Source: Powellomyces hirtus (taxonomy: Eukaryota > Chytridiomycota > Chytridiomycetes > Spizellomycetales > Powellomycetaceae). From it: 64,000 nt of DNA. The DNA lies in NCBI GenBank assembly GCA_025526995.1, contig JAHLKG010000007.1, positions 1,054,001 through 1,118,000 of the forward strand, read 5' to 3'. The notes under the pieces were generated by a model, which was not told the DNA's origin, ran no database searches, and was given only the letters and a program-made list of their open reading frames with translations. The first letter of the stretch is position 1, and every line of letters begins with the position of its first letter. The position numbers and the translations under genes are program-made. Shown in pieces: positions 10,364 through 21,963 of the stretch.

Positions 10364-12696
10364 ATGTCCATCATATACGACATTCTCGTGTTCATCTTCC
10401 ATTGGGTGATTCGCGGTTTCTTTCGCGAAGTCAAGACCCGTGGCCAACACAAGATCCCACTGGCTGGCCCAGTCATCTTTTGTGTTGCGCCCCATGCCAA
10501 CCAGTTTGTGGACCCGGTCATGCTGCTATTGAACTGCAAGCGAAGAGTCGGGTTCTTGGCTGCGAAGAAGAGTATGGACAAGCCGCATATTGGAATACCA
10601 GGGCGCATTGCTGGAGCAAGTAAGTACACCTTTCAAAAAGAATAGTGATCTTATAACACCTGCTGACGATGGATGCTTTTCGTTATAGTTCCAGTGGTAC
10701 GACCGCAAGATCTGGTGCAGAAGGGTCAAGGCAAACTTCTTTTCAATCCCGAAGCGCCATCTTTATTCCGGGGAGAAAAAAGTGAGGGTTTTCACAAAAG
10801 ATGCGACAACAACTCGGGACCTCATGCTAACGGAGGATGTATCTCAGCCTCGTTTAAGAAACAGCTACACCCACGCGCTGTGATCAAGCTGACGAAGGAT
10901 ATGGGCCAATACGAGGTGGTCGAGGTTGTCTCAGACACGGAAGTCCGTATCAAAAAACCAATCGTCGACACAGCTGTCCTGGAATACTTGGCGGCGGAGA
11001 AGGGCGTAGACTACAAGGTCATACCGCATGTAGACCAAAGCGAGATGTTTGATTCGGTTACGGAGCGTTTGGAAAGGGGAGGTTGTGTTGGCATCTTCCC
11101 CGAAGGTGGGTCGCACGATCGTCCGGAACTTTTGCCCCTGAAAGCTGGTGTCACAATCATGGCGCTTGGTGCAATGGCAAAGAATCCCTGGATGAACGTA
11201 CAGATTGTTCCTGTCGGACTGAACTACTTCCACGCGGATAAGGTACAATGCCGATCTGTGAACGTCAGTATTTTAAATGCCGGTTCGATGCGAGCTTACC
11301 ATTTTGTCTTCTGGATGAAAGTTCCGATCCCGCGCGGTCATCGAGTTTGGCGATCCCATTCAAATCCCAAGTGAAATGGTAGAACAGTACTCAAAGGGTG
11401 GTGCCGAGAAACGTGCGGCGTGCGGCCTGCTCTTAGACACTATCGCTACCAGCTTGAAGGCCATTACTACGAACGCCCCAGATTACAACAGTCTCATGGT
11501 AGGTCCATCTAAATTTTCTGCAATAGCCTTCTGACGCAAAATGGGGTTGCTGACCACAACTGATGCAGGTCGTGCAAGCCACTCGTCGTCTTTACAAACC
11601 TCCACACAAACGGCTCAATCTAGACGAAACTCTGCATCTGTCCCGACGGATCGCCGAGGGTTATGTTGCTTTCAAAGACCACCCGCGCGTGAAAGAGCTG
11701 ACTACGAATGTGTTGGAGTACAATCGACTCCTCTCGTACTACGGAATCCGGGATCATCAGGTTCAGCGAACTGCCGTCAACCGTCTATCGGCCCTCACGC
11801 GTGTGCTTGCGCGATCAGTCGAACTTACGTTTTTGAGTGTGTGCGCGCTTCCAGGGTATGTCAGACTGGCCGTCACAATTTCTGGAAAACTCTCAAGCGG
11901 AAAAGCTGATTCTCTGTTCTAGTGTGGTCCTCGCGGCACCGATTTGGTATACGGCCAGAAGAGTGGCGTCCGCAAAAATGGTTGGTGAGTATCGGAGGCA
12001 ATCTATGCCAATGTACATTCCCGTTTACAGGATCTTTGACGTGCATGATATTGTAGAGGCGAAAGCGGGTTCCAATGTCAAAATATGGGGCAAAGATGTT
12101 GTCGCTACTTGGAAGGTGCTTACCACTCTTGGCCTGATTCCGTTGGTTTTGGCCTTCTATTCTGTAAGTGAATTTTGCGACATGCATTGCTGATCACTCG
12201 TGACTCCCGGGCAACATGCTTACGGTGCCGAATGATTCTACAGCTATCCGCGTTCCTCTTCTCCTCCTTTGCGCTGGACCTCGATCGCCGCCACAGCCTC
12301 ATGGCCGCCGGGCTCACCTTGCTCTTCCTCCCAACCCTAGCCTGGGCCACCATCCACATGTACGACCACGGCGCCGACATTTTCAAGTCTCTCCGCCCAC
12401 TCTGGATGGCCGTCATTGCCGGTTCCTCAGCCCAGCCTCTCCGCGACATTCGCGACGATCTTCAAGAACGCATTGCGCGCCTCATTGACGACCTGGGGCC
12501 GCAACTGTACGGCCCGGACTTTGAACAGTCCCGTATCGTCAAACCCGAAGACGTGGACTTGGGACTCCGCATGGCGCATAAATTGCGTCGCGGAACTTTG
12601 GACCCGACGGATTTCCGGTGGGATGAGATTGACGAAAGCGAGTTTTTTGATGAGGTGTTCTTGTTCAAGGAGGATGCGAAACGAAAGTCGCTGTAG
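10364..12696 (+). CDS. GPT2: Glycerol-3-phosphate / DHAP sn-1 acyltransferase
   Basis: Eight exons (10364..10619, 10689..10781, 10848..11242, 11322..11498, 11569..11855, 11923..11984, 12057..12163, 12244..12696) give 609 residues. The acyltransferase motifs are clear: HANQFVDP (motif I), CVGIFPEGGSHDRPELLPLKAG around the G-S-H-D-R-P block (motif III), and IVPVGLNYFHADKFRSRAVIEFG. Hydrophobic segments near the start and in the C-terminal third suit an ER membrane protein. Yeast Gat1/Gat2 (Gpt2/Sct1) of this family make lysophosphatidic acid, the first step of glycerolipid synthesis. The exon 2/3 intron is only 66 bases and has a recognisable gctaac branch site. The neighbouring gene is convergent. 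Confidence 0.92.
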
Positions 12697-13425
12697 CTGT
12701 AGCGCTTTCCCCAACCCGCCCGAGTCCCTTTCCGTGTTTTTTCCCCCTACTATCGTTGGGAGTAGAGTGTAGCGGAGTGTCACATTCCATTTGCATTGCA
12801 CGTAGTTTAATCTAGCACTTCATATCTTTGATCTATCTTATGCCATGGCGGCAGCACATACGCCTTATGAGAAATAATGATTGATAGTCAGACAAGAAAA
12901 GCATGAAAAGGAAGAAAAAGATCCTCCAAAGCAGAATGTCGGAGGTGACTTGTGACCAAAATCAAGACCCGCATGGAGTATCTTGCCCCACAATGTTAAA
13001 TAGATCAAATATTTAAAAATGTTGATAGCATTGTATGCAAAATAACGTCAAAATTACGCTTACTTGAAATTTTGAGATATGATGTACGGTTCTCTTTTGA
13101 CATAAAGAACCATCAAGCCTAATTTGACCCTTGCATCTTTTTCTGGCAAATTTCTAGAAACGGCCCGGAAAGCAAAGGAGGCGATTGGAGAAGAATGTGC
13201 AGAATCTCAATGCGTATCATATTTTCAGTCCAAAATTGCATTCTCGTTGCTCGTTGGGTAATGTCTATGTGCGGGAGCGACCATATAGCAGGAGCGTTGA
13301 CATGCAAAAGTCTCAAAACGCATCATGTAGTTCATCAGGAACAAAAAGAAATAATTAAAAAACACGGCAAACAGGGGTGTTTTCTCAAAACACCCAACAC
13401 CACCACATTTCTGTAGTGGTGTTGA
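12697..13425. other. Convergent intergenic region, AT-rich
   Basis: These 729 bases lie between two 3' ends. They are clearly AT-rich compared with the flanking genes, with several A/T runs. No ORF, RNA gene or repeat is supported. Confidence 0.4.
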
Positions 13426-15246
13426 TTAACCCGATTTGGGTTCCTTGTTCTTTTTGCCCGCAGGCTTCTTCGGCTTGCCTGCGGGCTTTGGCTTGTGGGG
13501 GGCGGACTGCTTGGGGGACGGAGAGGATGCCTTTTTGGCGGGAGGAAGGCTGGTGTCGATCGGCGGCGGCCTTTTGCCGCCTGTGAGTACAGCGGAAGGA
13601 AGAGAGAATTCGTTTAGCATTGGTAACATCACAAGCTGAAATCATACGCGAGCCAACTTACTCTTTTGTTCCAGTGGCAGCATCTGAGTGGGCTGCGGCT
13701 GCTGGGGGTATTGGTATACCGCTGGATAGAGCGGCTGCGGCACCGCGATCGACTGCGCGAATGCGGAGTAAGGGCCAGTTGCGCTGAACGGCATTGGGAC
13801 GTAGGTGACCGCGACGGGACGAACGTATGTGACGTTCATCCCAAACGGCACCGGCGCCTCAATGTTTTGGCCGTAGGCTAGGTCAGCGTTGGCTGCAATA
13901 GGTGGTGGCTCCTGCATCGCGCACATGTATGGGTTGTTAGGGATATTGGTCTGGGTGGGTATTGGGATTCCGGCGTCGCCGATGGGCGGGTAGCCGATGG
14001 GAGGAAGATCGGCGGCGAGAGACGCGGGCAAGTTGGCTACCCCAGGATGGCCGTCAATGATGGTCCATCGTCTAAGAACTGCTTTGGCGATGTTGTGGAG
14101 AGCAGCTAAAGGAAACAGCAGTCTTAGGAACAGATGCGATGTGAGACGGAGCGCTTCGATGATTTCACTTACCCATAGGTCCGTCTTTCGCTGCGTGCCT
14201 GGCGATCTGGGCAGCCTGGGTACCTCGAGATACCTAGCAAGAGAGGGAGAGCACAAAGTAAATATTGGAGTGCAGCGTTGACGTGTAATCATGAACCTCT
14301 CACTGTACCTGCAAGCGACGGACGACCAATATCGGCAGTTTGATCTTCGAGTTCAACTTCGCTGGCTCCGGCTTTGTGGTTTCATCTGTAGACGATTGTG
14401 GGACCTGGCCGCAGGTCTTCATTTCCGTCATCTTGGTTGACGTAAATTGGAATAGCTCCATCTTGCCGATGGCTGTGAATGTTGCACGGACGTTTCCTTT
14501 GTAGACAATCTGCAGATGCATGTCAGTGTCATCGCATTCCTCACAACCGTGGTGGAATGAGAATATTCAATTGCAACTTACGGTTGTTCCTCCCTCATAC
14601 TCCATGGTATAAGATGAATCGGGGAAATTGACCTGTCCGATTCGCTCTCCACGCATGCGTGGGTTGATACGAGGTTCAAGAACGGGTTCGCCCAAATGCA
14701 TGTGTGACCCAATGAGTCCACACTCATAGAGCGTCATCAAGTGGCGAGCCATCGCTCTCATGCACAAATCTGCAGCAGCACGACGACAATACGTCAATGT
14801 CTGCAAAACTACAGAGAAAAATCGCGCCCCATACATACCATACTGCATATTTGATGCAACTGGACTGAAATCCAAAATGTATCTTGCATCAGGCGTAAAC
14901 AGTTTCTGAGACACTTCCTCCCAATAGGAATAGTCTCTGGAAGTCTAACGAGGACACAAAATCCACTTAACCACCGACAATTTTCGATAACGACCGATCA
15001 CATCAACGCAAACATACCATGGGATCGGGGGACAGCGCCCAGATGAACTGGGTCATCCGCCAATGGACGGCTTCCTTTGCCAAACTGATCTGCTGTGCGT
15101 TTGCCGACGCATGACGGTGACTGTACCCAGATATCAGCAATATTCACCAAAACGTTAGTGCTCCGGAGACATCCGGCGTGCGAAATACACAAACCCCTTC
15201 CTTACCTGGGGACTGGGTGGGGTGCTGCGTTGCCAGAAGCATCCAT
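13426..15246 (-). CDS. LIM-domain-binding-like transcription co-regulator
   Basis: Eight exons (15246..15206, 15120..15018, 14944..14839, 14769..14582, 14509..14309, 14233..14173, 14105..13662, 13580..13426) join to 432 residues. The central region reads RDYSYWEEVSQKLFTPDARY, then EPRINPRMRGERIGQ, TMEYEGGTTIVYKGNVRATF and GKMELFQFTSTKMTEM. This order (Y-W...F-x-P-x-A...G-x-x-R-A-x-F...I-E-L-x-x) resembles the LIM-binding/SEUSS domain of LDB1, Adn1 and fungal PtaB/Mfg1, which bridge DNA-binding proteins. A Pro/Tyr/Gln-rich low-complexity segment follows, then a Lys/Pro-rich tail (PAGKPKKPAGKKNKEPKSG), likely a nuclear localisation signal. The family assignment rests on pattern recall and is moderate; the gene structure itself is well supported. 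Confidence 0.6.
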
Positions 15247-15788
15247 GGCTTTGCAAGTAGAAGTTTCTCAAACAAGGGGTATGTGGTGGGGGAGTAAGCT
15301 GTTGGTATGTGTATTTGGAATGCAGTGGTCTGGCGAATGGAACGATGAGCGAAATTCTGTGGGCGGAGGGAGAAGGGGGGAATATGGTCTGTTTGTCCTC
15401 AGCGCAGACCACAGGACTGTTTTGTTTGGACGACTACTTACCATGGAAGGCGCTCGCCAACACGCGCTTTTTAAACACATTTGACTTCTTACCATCGGGA
15501 AACTGAACACTTTGTTCCCCCCGAAATAGCCACAAACCACAACTTTGCTACTTTGCCTCCGGATTGTACAACCCCAATGATGCCGGACTCGTCGTCTCGT
15601 GAAGGTATAGCAATCAGCCCAAAGCTCTGTTTTTGACGGCATCTCTGTCGGTGACTTAATGTCTCAACTCCGCGGTGGCCGCAATTTCTACTCTTAGATC
15701 AACAGCAGAAACGGCCCTATCCGGATGATGTGAACCCACTGCCGGCTATCAAAAAGGTATAACTGAGTATCATGTCGATCACGAGATC
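15247..15788. promoter_or_regulatory. Divergent promoter region, LDB-like gene / WTAP-like gene
   Basis: The two start codons are 542 bases apart on opposite strands. An additional upstream exon of the LDB-like gene could lie here; a short frame ending ...AFHG before a GTAAGT around 15438-15500 on the minus strand is a candidate. No element was verified. Confidence 0.35.
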
Positions 15789-16804
15789 ATGTCAAGCGGA
15801 CGCCGCCTGACAGTGATTGCACGGCTCAAGATCTGTTCCAATCCCACCACCCCCAACCCTGGGAATCCGACATCTGCAGAGGATGCAGCGTCCATAGCCA
15901 AACCAATGGATGTGCCGTCTAAGAAGCCTACAAATCTTACTGTTCCTGGGCGATCAACCAGCGCCACGTTGGAAGAACTCCAGGCCGAAAACAAGCTCCT
16001 GCGACAAAAATTGGCCAAATACCAGAGCGAGCTAGAGAAGCGAGCGATACCGGAAAGCACTTTTGTGAGCAAGCTGGCTAAGAAAGATCAGGATATCCTT
16101 GCCCTAATGGTATGCCAATCTCTGGTTATATGATGATGTGTTCTCTTTTCGTGGCAGATCTCACATGCCTAATTAATTGGTAGACGGAACTGCAAGATTT
16201 AAAGAGTCAAGTCCACCCAGATGTGGAAGATACGAAACGAAAACTTCTGGATCCGACCTGGGCGCTTTTATATAAAGCAATGAAGAAAGAGGTGGCGGAG
16301 AAAAACAAGAAGATTGAACACCTGCAGCGAGAGATTCTAGGGGTCGGATTCACACCTTACAGGTATTCTCACAGTTTGGTCCTGTTTCTTGAGTCGTTGA
16401 TCGACGCGAGTTATACGTGTAATGTCTTTTACAGCATCACCGGAAAGAAAATTGCATCCAAGCTGAGGGCCCTTCAAACCGAAAACGAAGAACTGGGCAA
16501 ACAGCTTTGCCAAGGACGAGTAGAGCAATTGCAAACCGCACTGGCGCTCGAAAAGACCAAAGTGGAGAAATTGGAGCGCTCGATTCGAGGTATCCCCCGA
16601 CAATGCCGAGTGTCTCCACGACATATCGTAACGTCTTATTTTTGGCGTTTTCAAGAATCCAACGAGATGATGTTGGATCTGGACAAGGAAAACGAGGAAC
16701 TCTCCGCAACCGCTTTTGCTTTGGAGGCCAAGTTGCGACACTATGAACCCGTTGACGAGACGGATCCAGGGTTCCAAACCGCCATATCAGACACAACAAA
16801 ATAG
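15789..16804 (+). CDS. WTAP: WTAP / Mum2 / FIP37-like m6A writer subunit
   Basis: Four exons (15789..16109, 16184..16362, 16435..16589, 16656..16804) give 267 residues, almost all predicted coiled coil after residue 65. The diagnostic block crosses the second intron: GFTPYSITGKKIASKLRAL, then QTENEELGKQLCQGRVEQL. It parallels animal WTAP (F-T-P-D-S-x-T-G-K-K ... E-N-Q-E-L-G-R-Q-L-S-Q-G-R). WTAP, plant FIP37 and yeast Mum2 are structural subunits that hold the METTL3/Ime4 catalytic pair, which writes N6-methyladenosine on mRNA. The N-terminal 60 residues are Pro/Thr-rich and unstructured. The gene is divergent from the LDB-like gene. Confidence 0.88.
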
Positions 16805-17121
16805 CTGATCTGCTGTCCTTTTTTCTTCGATAGCACAATTGACACAAACGAGACGTGGGCTTTTATGTAGGGAATGAGGGCAGAGACACGCTGTAGCATG
16901 GAACAAACGACTCTGGGCCGCAAGTGTGAGATACTATTATCATTTAGGGTAGTGCGTGAAAACATATTCTTTCCTTTTTGGTTGTGTGCTTCGTTATACT
17001 AGGTAACAAACATGCAACGAAGTTGACTTGTGTCCTGTATGTGTGATGTGCAAGTTCATATATACGGGCGTGCTTGTATGTGTATTAGAATCACATCATA
17101 ATGTAAATTTCTTGCTATTGT
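16805..17121. other. Convergent intergenic region
   Basis: These 317 bases lie between the WTAP-like stop and the CCDC43-like stop. Nothing else is recognised. Confidence 0.4.
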
Positions 17122-18198
17122 TCACATTCTTCGTTTCTCCTTCTTCTGTGTGCGTTTCTTTTCCTTTTCCTTTTCCACCTTCTGTTTCTGTTTCTCCAGC
17201 AACTCCTTGTTTCGTTGTACGTTTTTTGCATGCTCCGCGGCGGCCTTTGCCCTGCGACATGTGCAGATAAGTTTGATGTCCATCACTGAGATTGTTATTG
17301 GGAGGAAGGTGTTCACATTACTTTTTCGCTTGTTCTTCGGCTTTTACTCTCTCCGCGTTGTCGTTCTTGGGTAGTAGTGCCGCTAAGGACAACGAGTGTC
17401 AGCCATGTTCAATATGCAACACGACACACTCTACTGTGTCGGCTATTTGCACGCTCGACACTCACAATCCATGTCGGCTCCCTTCCCGTCATTTTTTCCC
17501 TTGTAGACAAACTCCACTTCGCCATTCTCGGTTTCAACCACCTCGTCCTCCTCATATCCGTACTGGGCCAACACTCTTTCCCGCGCGAGCTTCTCCTCGG
17601 TGGTCAATGCTCTCTTGCCAGCACGCGTATCGGGGGTTGAGGATGTGTCGGATTGTAGGGCTTCGAGTTCCTTTTCTGGCCGTATTGTAGAAAGAAACAG
17701 AGTGACAGGTCTTTAGCTATATGACTAAACAGTATGACTTCTTCTTGTTCTTCCTACCTTTGGCAGCATCCCTCAGTCGGGCCTTTTCTTCAATCTCCTT
17801 AGCAGCAGCGGCATCTCTCATTTCACTGTATTTGGCAAGAATCTCCTCCACGACGGTTTCGACTGGTTTCCCTTCGGCCGCTTCGTTGAGGAACTCGACA
17901 ATGACTTCTCGTCGCTCGTCGGCTTCCATTGTGTCCTGATAGTGATAAGACTTTATGTGAGTGTTCCACTCGTGCTTCCCAATTTGCTCTGCCTGTGCCG
18001 GCTGGAGTAAGGAGGGACCACACAATAGCAACTAACCTCGGAGCAGAGCTGTGTTATGTACTCGGCAAAGGTCTGAAGGATAACGATAGTCAAAAAATAT
18101 TCCTTTGAGGTTTGAATTTTGAATTGTACCTCGTCGTCAATGCCAAGCTCACGGTCGAGCTTGCCTGCAAGCCATGCGTCCCATTCCGCAGAGTCCAT
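17122..18198 (-). CDS. CCDC43: CCDC43-like coiled-coil protein
   Basis: Minus-strand exons join through the first exon MDSAEWDAWLAGKLDRELG (18198..18130), then TFAEYITQLCSE, then MEADERREVIVEFLNEAAEG with ILAKYSEM. Next comes TTEEKLARERVLAQYGYEEDE, and last a highly charged tail (17122-17316) KEKEKKRTQKKEKRRM. The layout matches animal CCDC43: a small folded N-terminal domain with W-L-x-x-K/R-L, a middle E-E-K...L-L-A-Q-Y motif, and a basic E-K-E-K-K-R-T-Q tail. The biochemical function of CCDC43 is not established. The GTG-initiated frame starting at 18222 was rejected in favour of the ATG at 18198. At least five exons are present; intermediate boundaries are approximate. Confidence 0.75.
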
Positions 18199-18671
18199 CT
18201 TGGCAAACAGATCCTTGACCACTAGGACAAGTAAACTGAAGCCTATCGTTTGTCTATATAACCTTCTCCCGTTGGGAAACAGAAGGAAAAGCCCAGATAA
18301 AAAGTTGTCTCAACTCGTGCAAAGCGACCAGACATCAAATGAAATGCCAAGCCACCAACTACGTCGTACTAGAAACAGGATAATGCCTACCAATGCCCTG
18401 GCGCATGGTAAATAGCAATGGCAAGCCCTTTGTCACACTTAGGTCCGTGGAGTGTGACAGAAAGAATACGAAGAAGGAAGGAAAGAAAGAACGCTCCCGG
18501 GCTCAAACCTGGGTGTGAAACTGCCGCAGGAGGAGGCATTTGACACTTTTGACGGCAAGGCAAAAAAGGCGCTGCCTGTCCAACATACGCGTGCGGTTGT
18601 TACTGCCGTTACGCCCAACTTCCCACCCAAGAAAGTCACTCGTCCCATTGCAACCAACTACACGAACGACA
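18199..18671. promoter_or_regulatory. Divergent promoter region, CCDC43-like / glycosyltransferase-like
   Basis: These 473 bases separate two divergently oriented start codons. An open frame at 18515-18671 runs toward the downstream gene in a different frame, and I do not consider it coding. A GAAAG/GAAGG purine run lies near 18460-18492. Confidence 0.35.
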
Positions 18672-20545
18672 ATGGTTCTTTACCGGGGTTCCTACCGGAG
18701 TTCACTCCGCACAATCCTTCGCCTCGGCGGAGCTCTCCTCACAGTGTGTCTCTTTGTCACCTGCTTTCTCGTCATCACCACAACCGACACTCCACGACTG
18801 CGACAGTCGGCCAAAGCCGCCCTGAGAAATGCGGTCAAGGATTTCCAACTCCCAAACGAAGTACAACAAAGCGATATTCGGCCCTTGCGATTAATGAAAA
18901 ACGACTCAACGAAGAATGAAAATGAAGGGACAACCCCGCTGTGTTTGGTCGCGACGTGGGGAGGAGGCGATTTACCGGTTTATGCCGATATGTTTGTGGA
19001 GTCTTTGGTGAGTACGAAAGGCTGTGAATGGCCGTATCGGTGTGAACCAACGTGACCCCGCACCGATTGCACAACGATAAATGGATAACGAACAAAGGAA
19101 AGCAATCTGACCTATCCTCTAATTCTCAGGCACGTAACGCACCTCACGTCAGTCTCCACATGTTTGTTCACAACGACACGATAAAGCCAATGAAACCGAT
19201 ATCTGCCGAACACGCCAAGCTTTCCAACATCCACTATGTCGACTTGGCCGACATCAAGCCAGAGTATCGGGAGACGGGATGGGCTGGATTCACAGCGGAG
19301 CGACTATGTGCGCTGTACACTGAAATACCAAATCCGCCGCTCGATGGTTTCTTCCACGATCCATCGTCATGGCGGAATCGGACTGCGTCGCCAACGAAAG
19401 CCCAGTGCGAGGAACTTTACACCACCTTGAAGCCGTACGGGACCAAAATCATGATTCAGATGCGTGGCGTGTACGGGCAGCTGTTTGAAGAGTGGATTGG
19501 GCCAAAGAAATGCTCGGCTTGGGCTTGGACGGATATGGATGTGGTTTATGGAGACTTGACCCACGCCCTGTCACTGACCTCGACGACCATGCCGTGGGCA
19601 GCGGATATTGTCACTTTGTCCGCTGGTGACTTTTTCCGACACTATGTGCATGGGCAATTCACGGCTCACATGCAGTGGACCACTCAAAAGGCCTTTTCTG
19701 TGAACCGACTGTGGCGCCGCTGCGATGTGCTCCGTAACATCACCAACCTGATCGACGAACTAAAGGTCAACCGGTGGAACTTTGCCCTCGACGAAGGCTG
19801 CTATGCGCAAGCAGTCCTCACCGCCCCCGGCATCCACACCGCCATCCTCCCGCTCCAGCTCGCCACGTGGGGCCACCATTATCTCGGGTATCCAAGCATT
19901 TACCTCCTCATCGGCAACACGGTATTGGGCTGCCTGAAACCAGATCATGAATGCCTCGACGAATTCGCATCCCTTGTCGCTGGCGCATGGAGCCTCCCTG
20001 CGCTTCCCAACGCCTCTCTCCTCCCCTTCACAACAACCCGCCCTTACTCCAACATCTCCCACACCGCCATCCGGGTGAAAGTGAACATTGACCAGAGGGA
20101 CTGCGGACTGCATTACCCCGAACAGGACACTGTATGTCTCCTCCTCGATTGGGGCACCCCCGCGGCGGACGCCCTCCGCGCTGGCCGCGCAACCTCTCTC
20201 GTCGCTGTCTCCTCCATGCCGGGCAACATCCAACTCCAGTTCCATGACCCGCCAGGGTTCACGCCCTACACTACGAACCTGATCCCGCACGTCAATAAAC
20301 ACCATCTGCCGAAACTGTACCCGGGAATTCACACGGGCGACGACCACGACGGCATCATTGAAGTCGCGCAAGTGCATTTCCAGCAGTGGAAAGAAAAACT
20401 TGGGGAAAAGAATTGCGTACCCTGGGATCGGGTGTTCAGACGGAAACCGGATGCGTTTGGAAATTTGCTTGTGAGAAACCCGAAGGATTTGAAAGTCATG
20501 GTTTATGGCGATCGATTGGTCGTTGATGCCACAAAGCCTTGCTGA
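18672..20545 (+). CDS. Type II membrane glycosyltransferase-like protein (DUF6625-like)
   Basis: Two exons (18672..19007, 19130..20545) give 583 residues. After MVLYRGSYRSSL comes a hydrophobic signal anchor (GALLTVCLFVTCFLVI, about residues 18-36), so the rest should face the Golgi/ER lumen. The luminal part has ETGWAGFTAERLCALY and WAWTDMDVVYGDL. The D-M-D triad in W-x-W-T-D-M-D-V-V-Y-G-D resembles the D-x-D metal site of GT-A glycosyltransferases, as in DUF6625 proteins (G-Y-C-D-I-D-x-x-F-G-D). It also carries FALDEGCYAQAV and QLATWGHHYLGYPS. Several N-glycosylation sequons (NRTAS, NITN, NASL, NISH) are visible. Activity as a glycosyltransferase is inferred from the fold signature; donor and acceptor are unknown. 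Confidence 0.65.
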
Positions 20546-20843
20546 GGCATTTCGGGCGTAACATTTCTGGCGTAACATACGCCTCTTGCGTATCCATAGC
20601 TCTCTCTGTATCTCCTTCATCTACCATCAGTGCCTTTTACATAGCTCCACACATACATACGATGTCTTCTTCTAGTGCAAATTTTGGCGCAGCACACACT
20701 TCACACAGCCATATAATAATCACGAAACTTCATGCATTCTCATTGTTAGACTCTTGGTGGTTTTATCCATTTGACGGATATTCTGTAAACTAACACATCT
20801 ACCTAGCATTTCCCTGCTACAAATCGGAAGATCTGCCCTGCAA

Positions 20844-21963
20844 CTATTTCGGTCCCCACTTGGCAAGCAGAGCACCCATTTCCGCTTGCGTGATCGGAAC
20901 CACACTCCCATGCCTCGGCCTTGCCGGCAGCGCATAATTCTTCGCCACCACCCACCTCCCACTACTCAAATCCGTGCATTCAAAAGGCACATACCCCCTT
21001 CCTCCAAACTCATCAATAAACATATACCACTTTCCGCGCTCCGTCAACGACGGAAACACCGTAGGTCCTTCGCCGCGTCCAATCGCATTCCGGCCAATCC
21101 CCTCGGCAACGGGGGCCCAGGGTCCCTCGTAACCAGGCGCGCTTTCTTGAAATATGAATTTACCGTTGGGGTTGGTGCTGGATGTGCCCCGTTCGTCCTT
21201 TGAGAATCGGTGCCAGGTACCGTCTGCAGCGACCACCATTGTGGTGTCGATCACGCTCCACCCGCGGTCAATGTAGGTCGTTGCGGCGCTGAAGGAACGG
21301 AAATCGGAGGTGCGGGAGGAGAGGATACGGTGGTAGGAGGGGGATACGTGTGCGGGGTCGCTTTCGGGATACATCGCCGATGCCCAAAACACCCGGAATT
21401 GCTGCGTCGCTGGATCGTACACAGATTCCGGCGCCCACGTCATTCCCGCAGTGGGTGGGGACACTTCCACCAATCGTGGCTTTGACCAGTCCACCAGATC
21501 CTCCGATTCCCAGATAACCAGACTCCGCGACCCGTTCCGAACCGCCGCACCCCAATCTCCGTTTCTGTGCATCCGCAAATCGGTGGCAACGATGCGGAAG
21601 CCGGACCCGACGCGGATGACGGTGGGATCGCGAACGCCCTTAGTGCCCAGGTTGGAAGAGAGGATGGGCTTGTTGTTGTTGAGAGTGATCCAGTGGAGGG
21701 CGTCGGTGCCGCGGCTGACGGAGAAGTAGATTTGTTCGCCGGTGGATGTGCCTTCACCGGTGAAATCTGGTGGGAAGTCATCATATCTTAGGTTGGTCCA
21801 TCGTTTCTGGTTGATATATTCATCGAGAGATTGAAAACTCACATGCGAACAAATAACCCGCGTATTCACCCGCTGCCACCTCCTGTCGCGCATCAAGAGG
21901 CAAACCGAGCACGACTGCGATGCAACTGGCCAGTACCAAAGCGATTCTTACGACACTGAGCAT
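20844..21963 (-). CDS. Secreted glycoside hydrolase family 43 protein
   Basis: Two exons (21963..21843, 21766..20844) give 347 residues. The first exon encodes a signal peptide (MLSVVRIALVLASCIAVVLG). The mature protein reads AGYLFAYFTGEGTSTGEQI, then GVRDPTVIRVGSGFRIVATDL, MTWAPESVYDPATQQFRVFWAS and GRGEGPTVFPSLTERGKWYMFIDEF with five-bladed beta-propeller spacing. R-D-P near the start and E-G-P in the last third fit the catalytic Asp and Glu surroundings of GH43. Known members are arabinofuranosidases, xylosidases and galactanases that trim plant polysaccharides, which would suit a saprotroph. The exact substrate cannot be read here. Confidence 0.8.

Noticed and set aside
18480..18520. Segment gggctcaaacctggg looking like part of a tRNA T arm on the minus strand
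   Set aside because: No matching A box, acceptor stem or cloverleaf could be found around it.
19760..20620. 286-codon minus-strand frame
   Set aside because: It lies opposite the second exon of the glycosyltransferase-like gene, which has clear motifs and a continuous frame.
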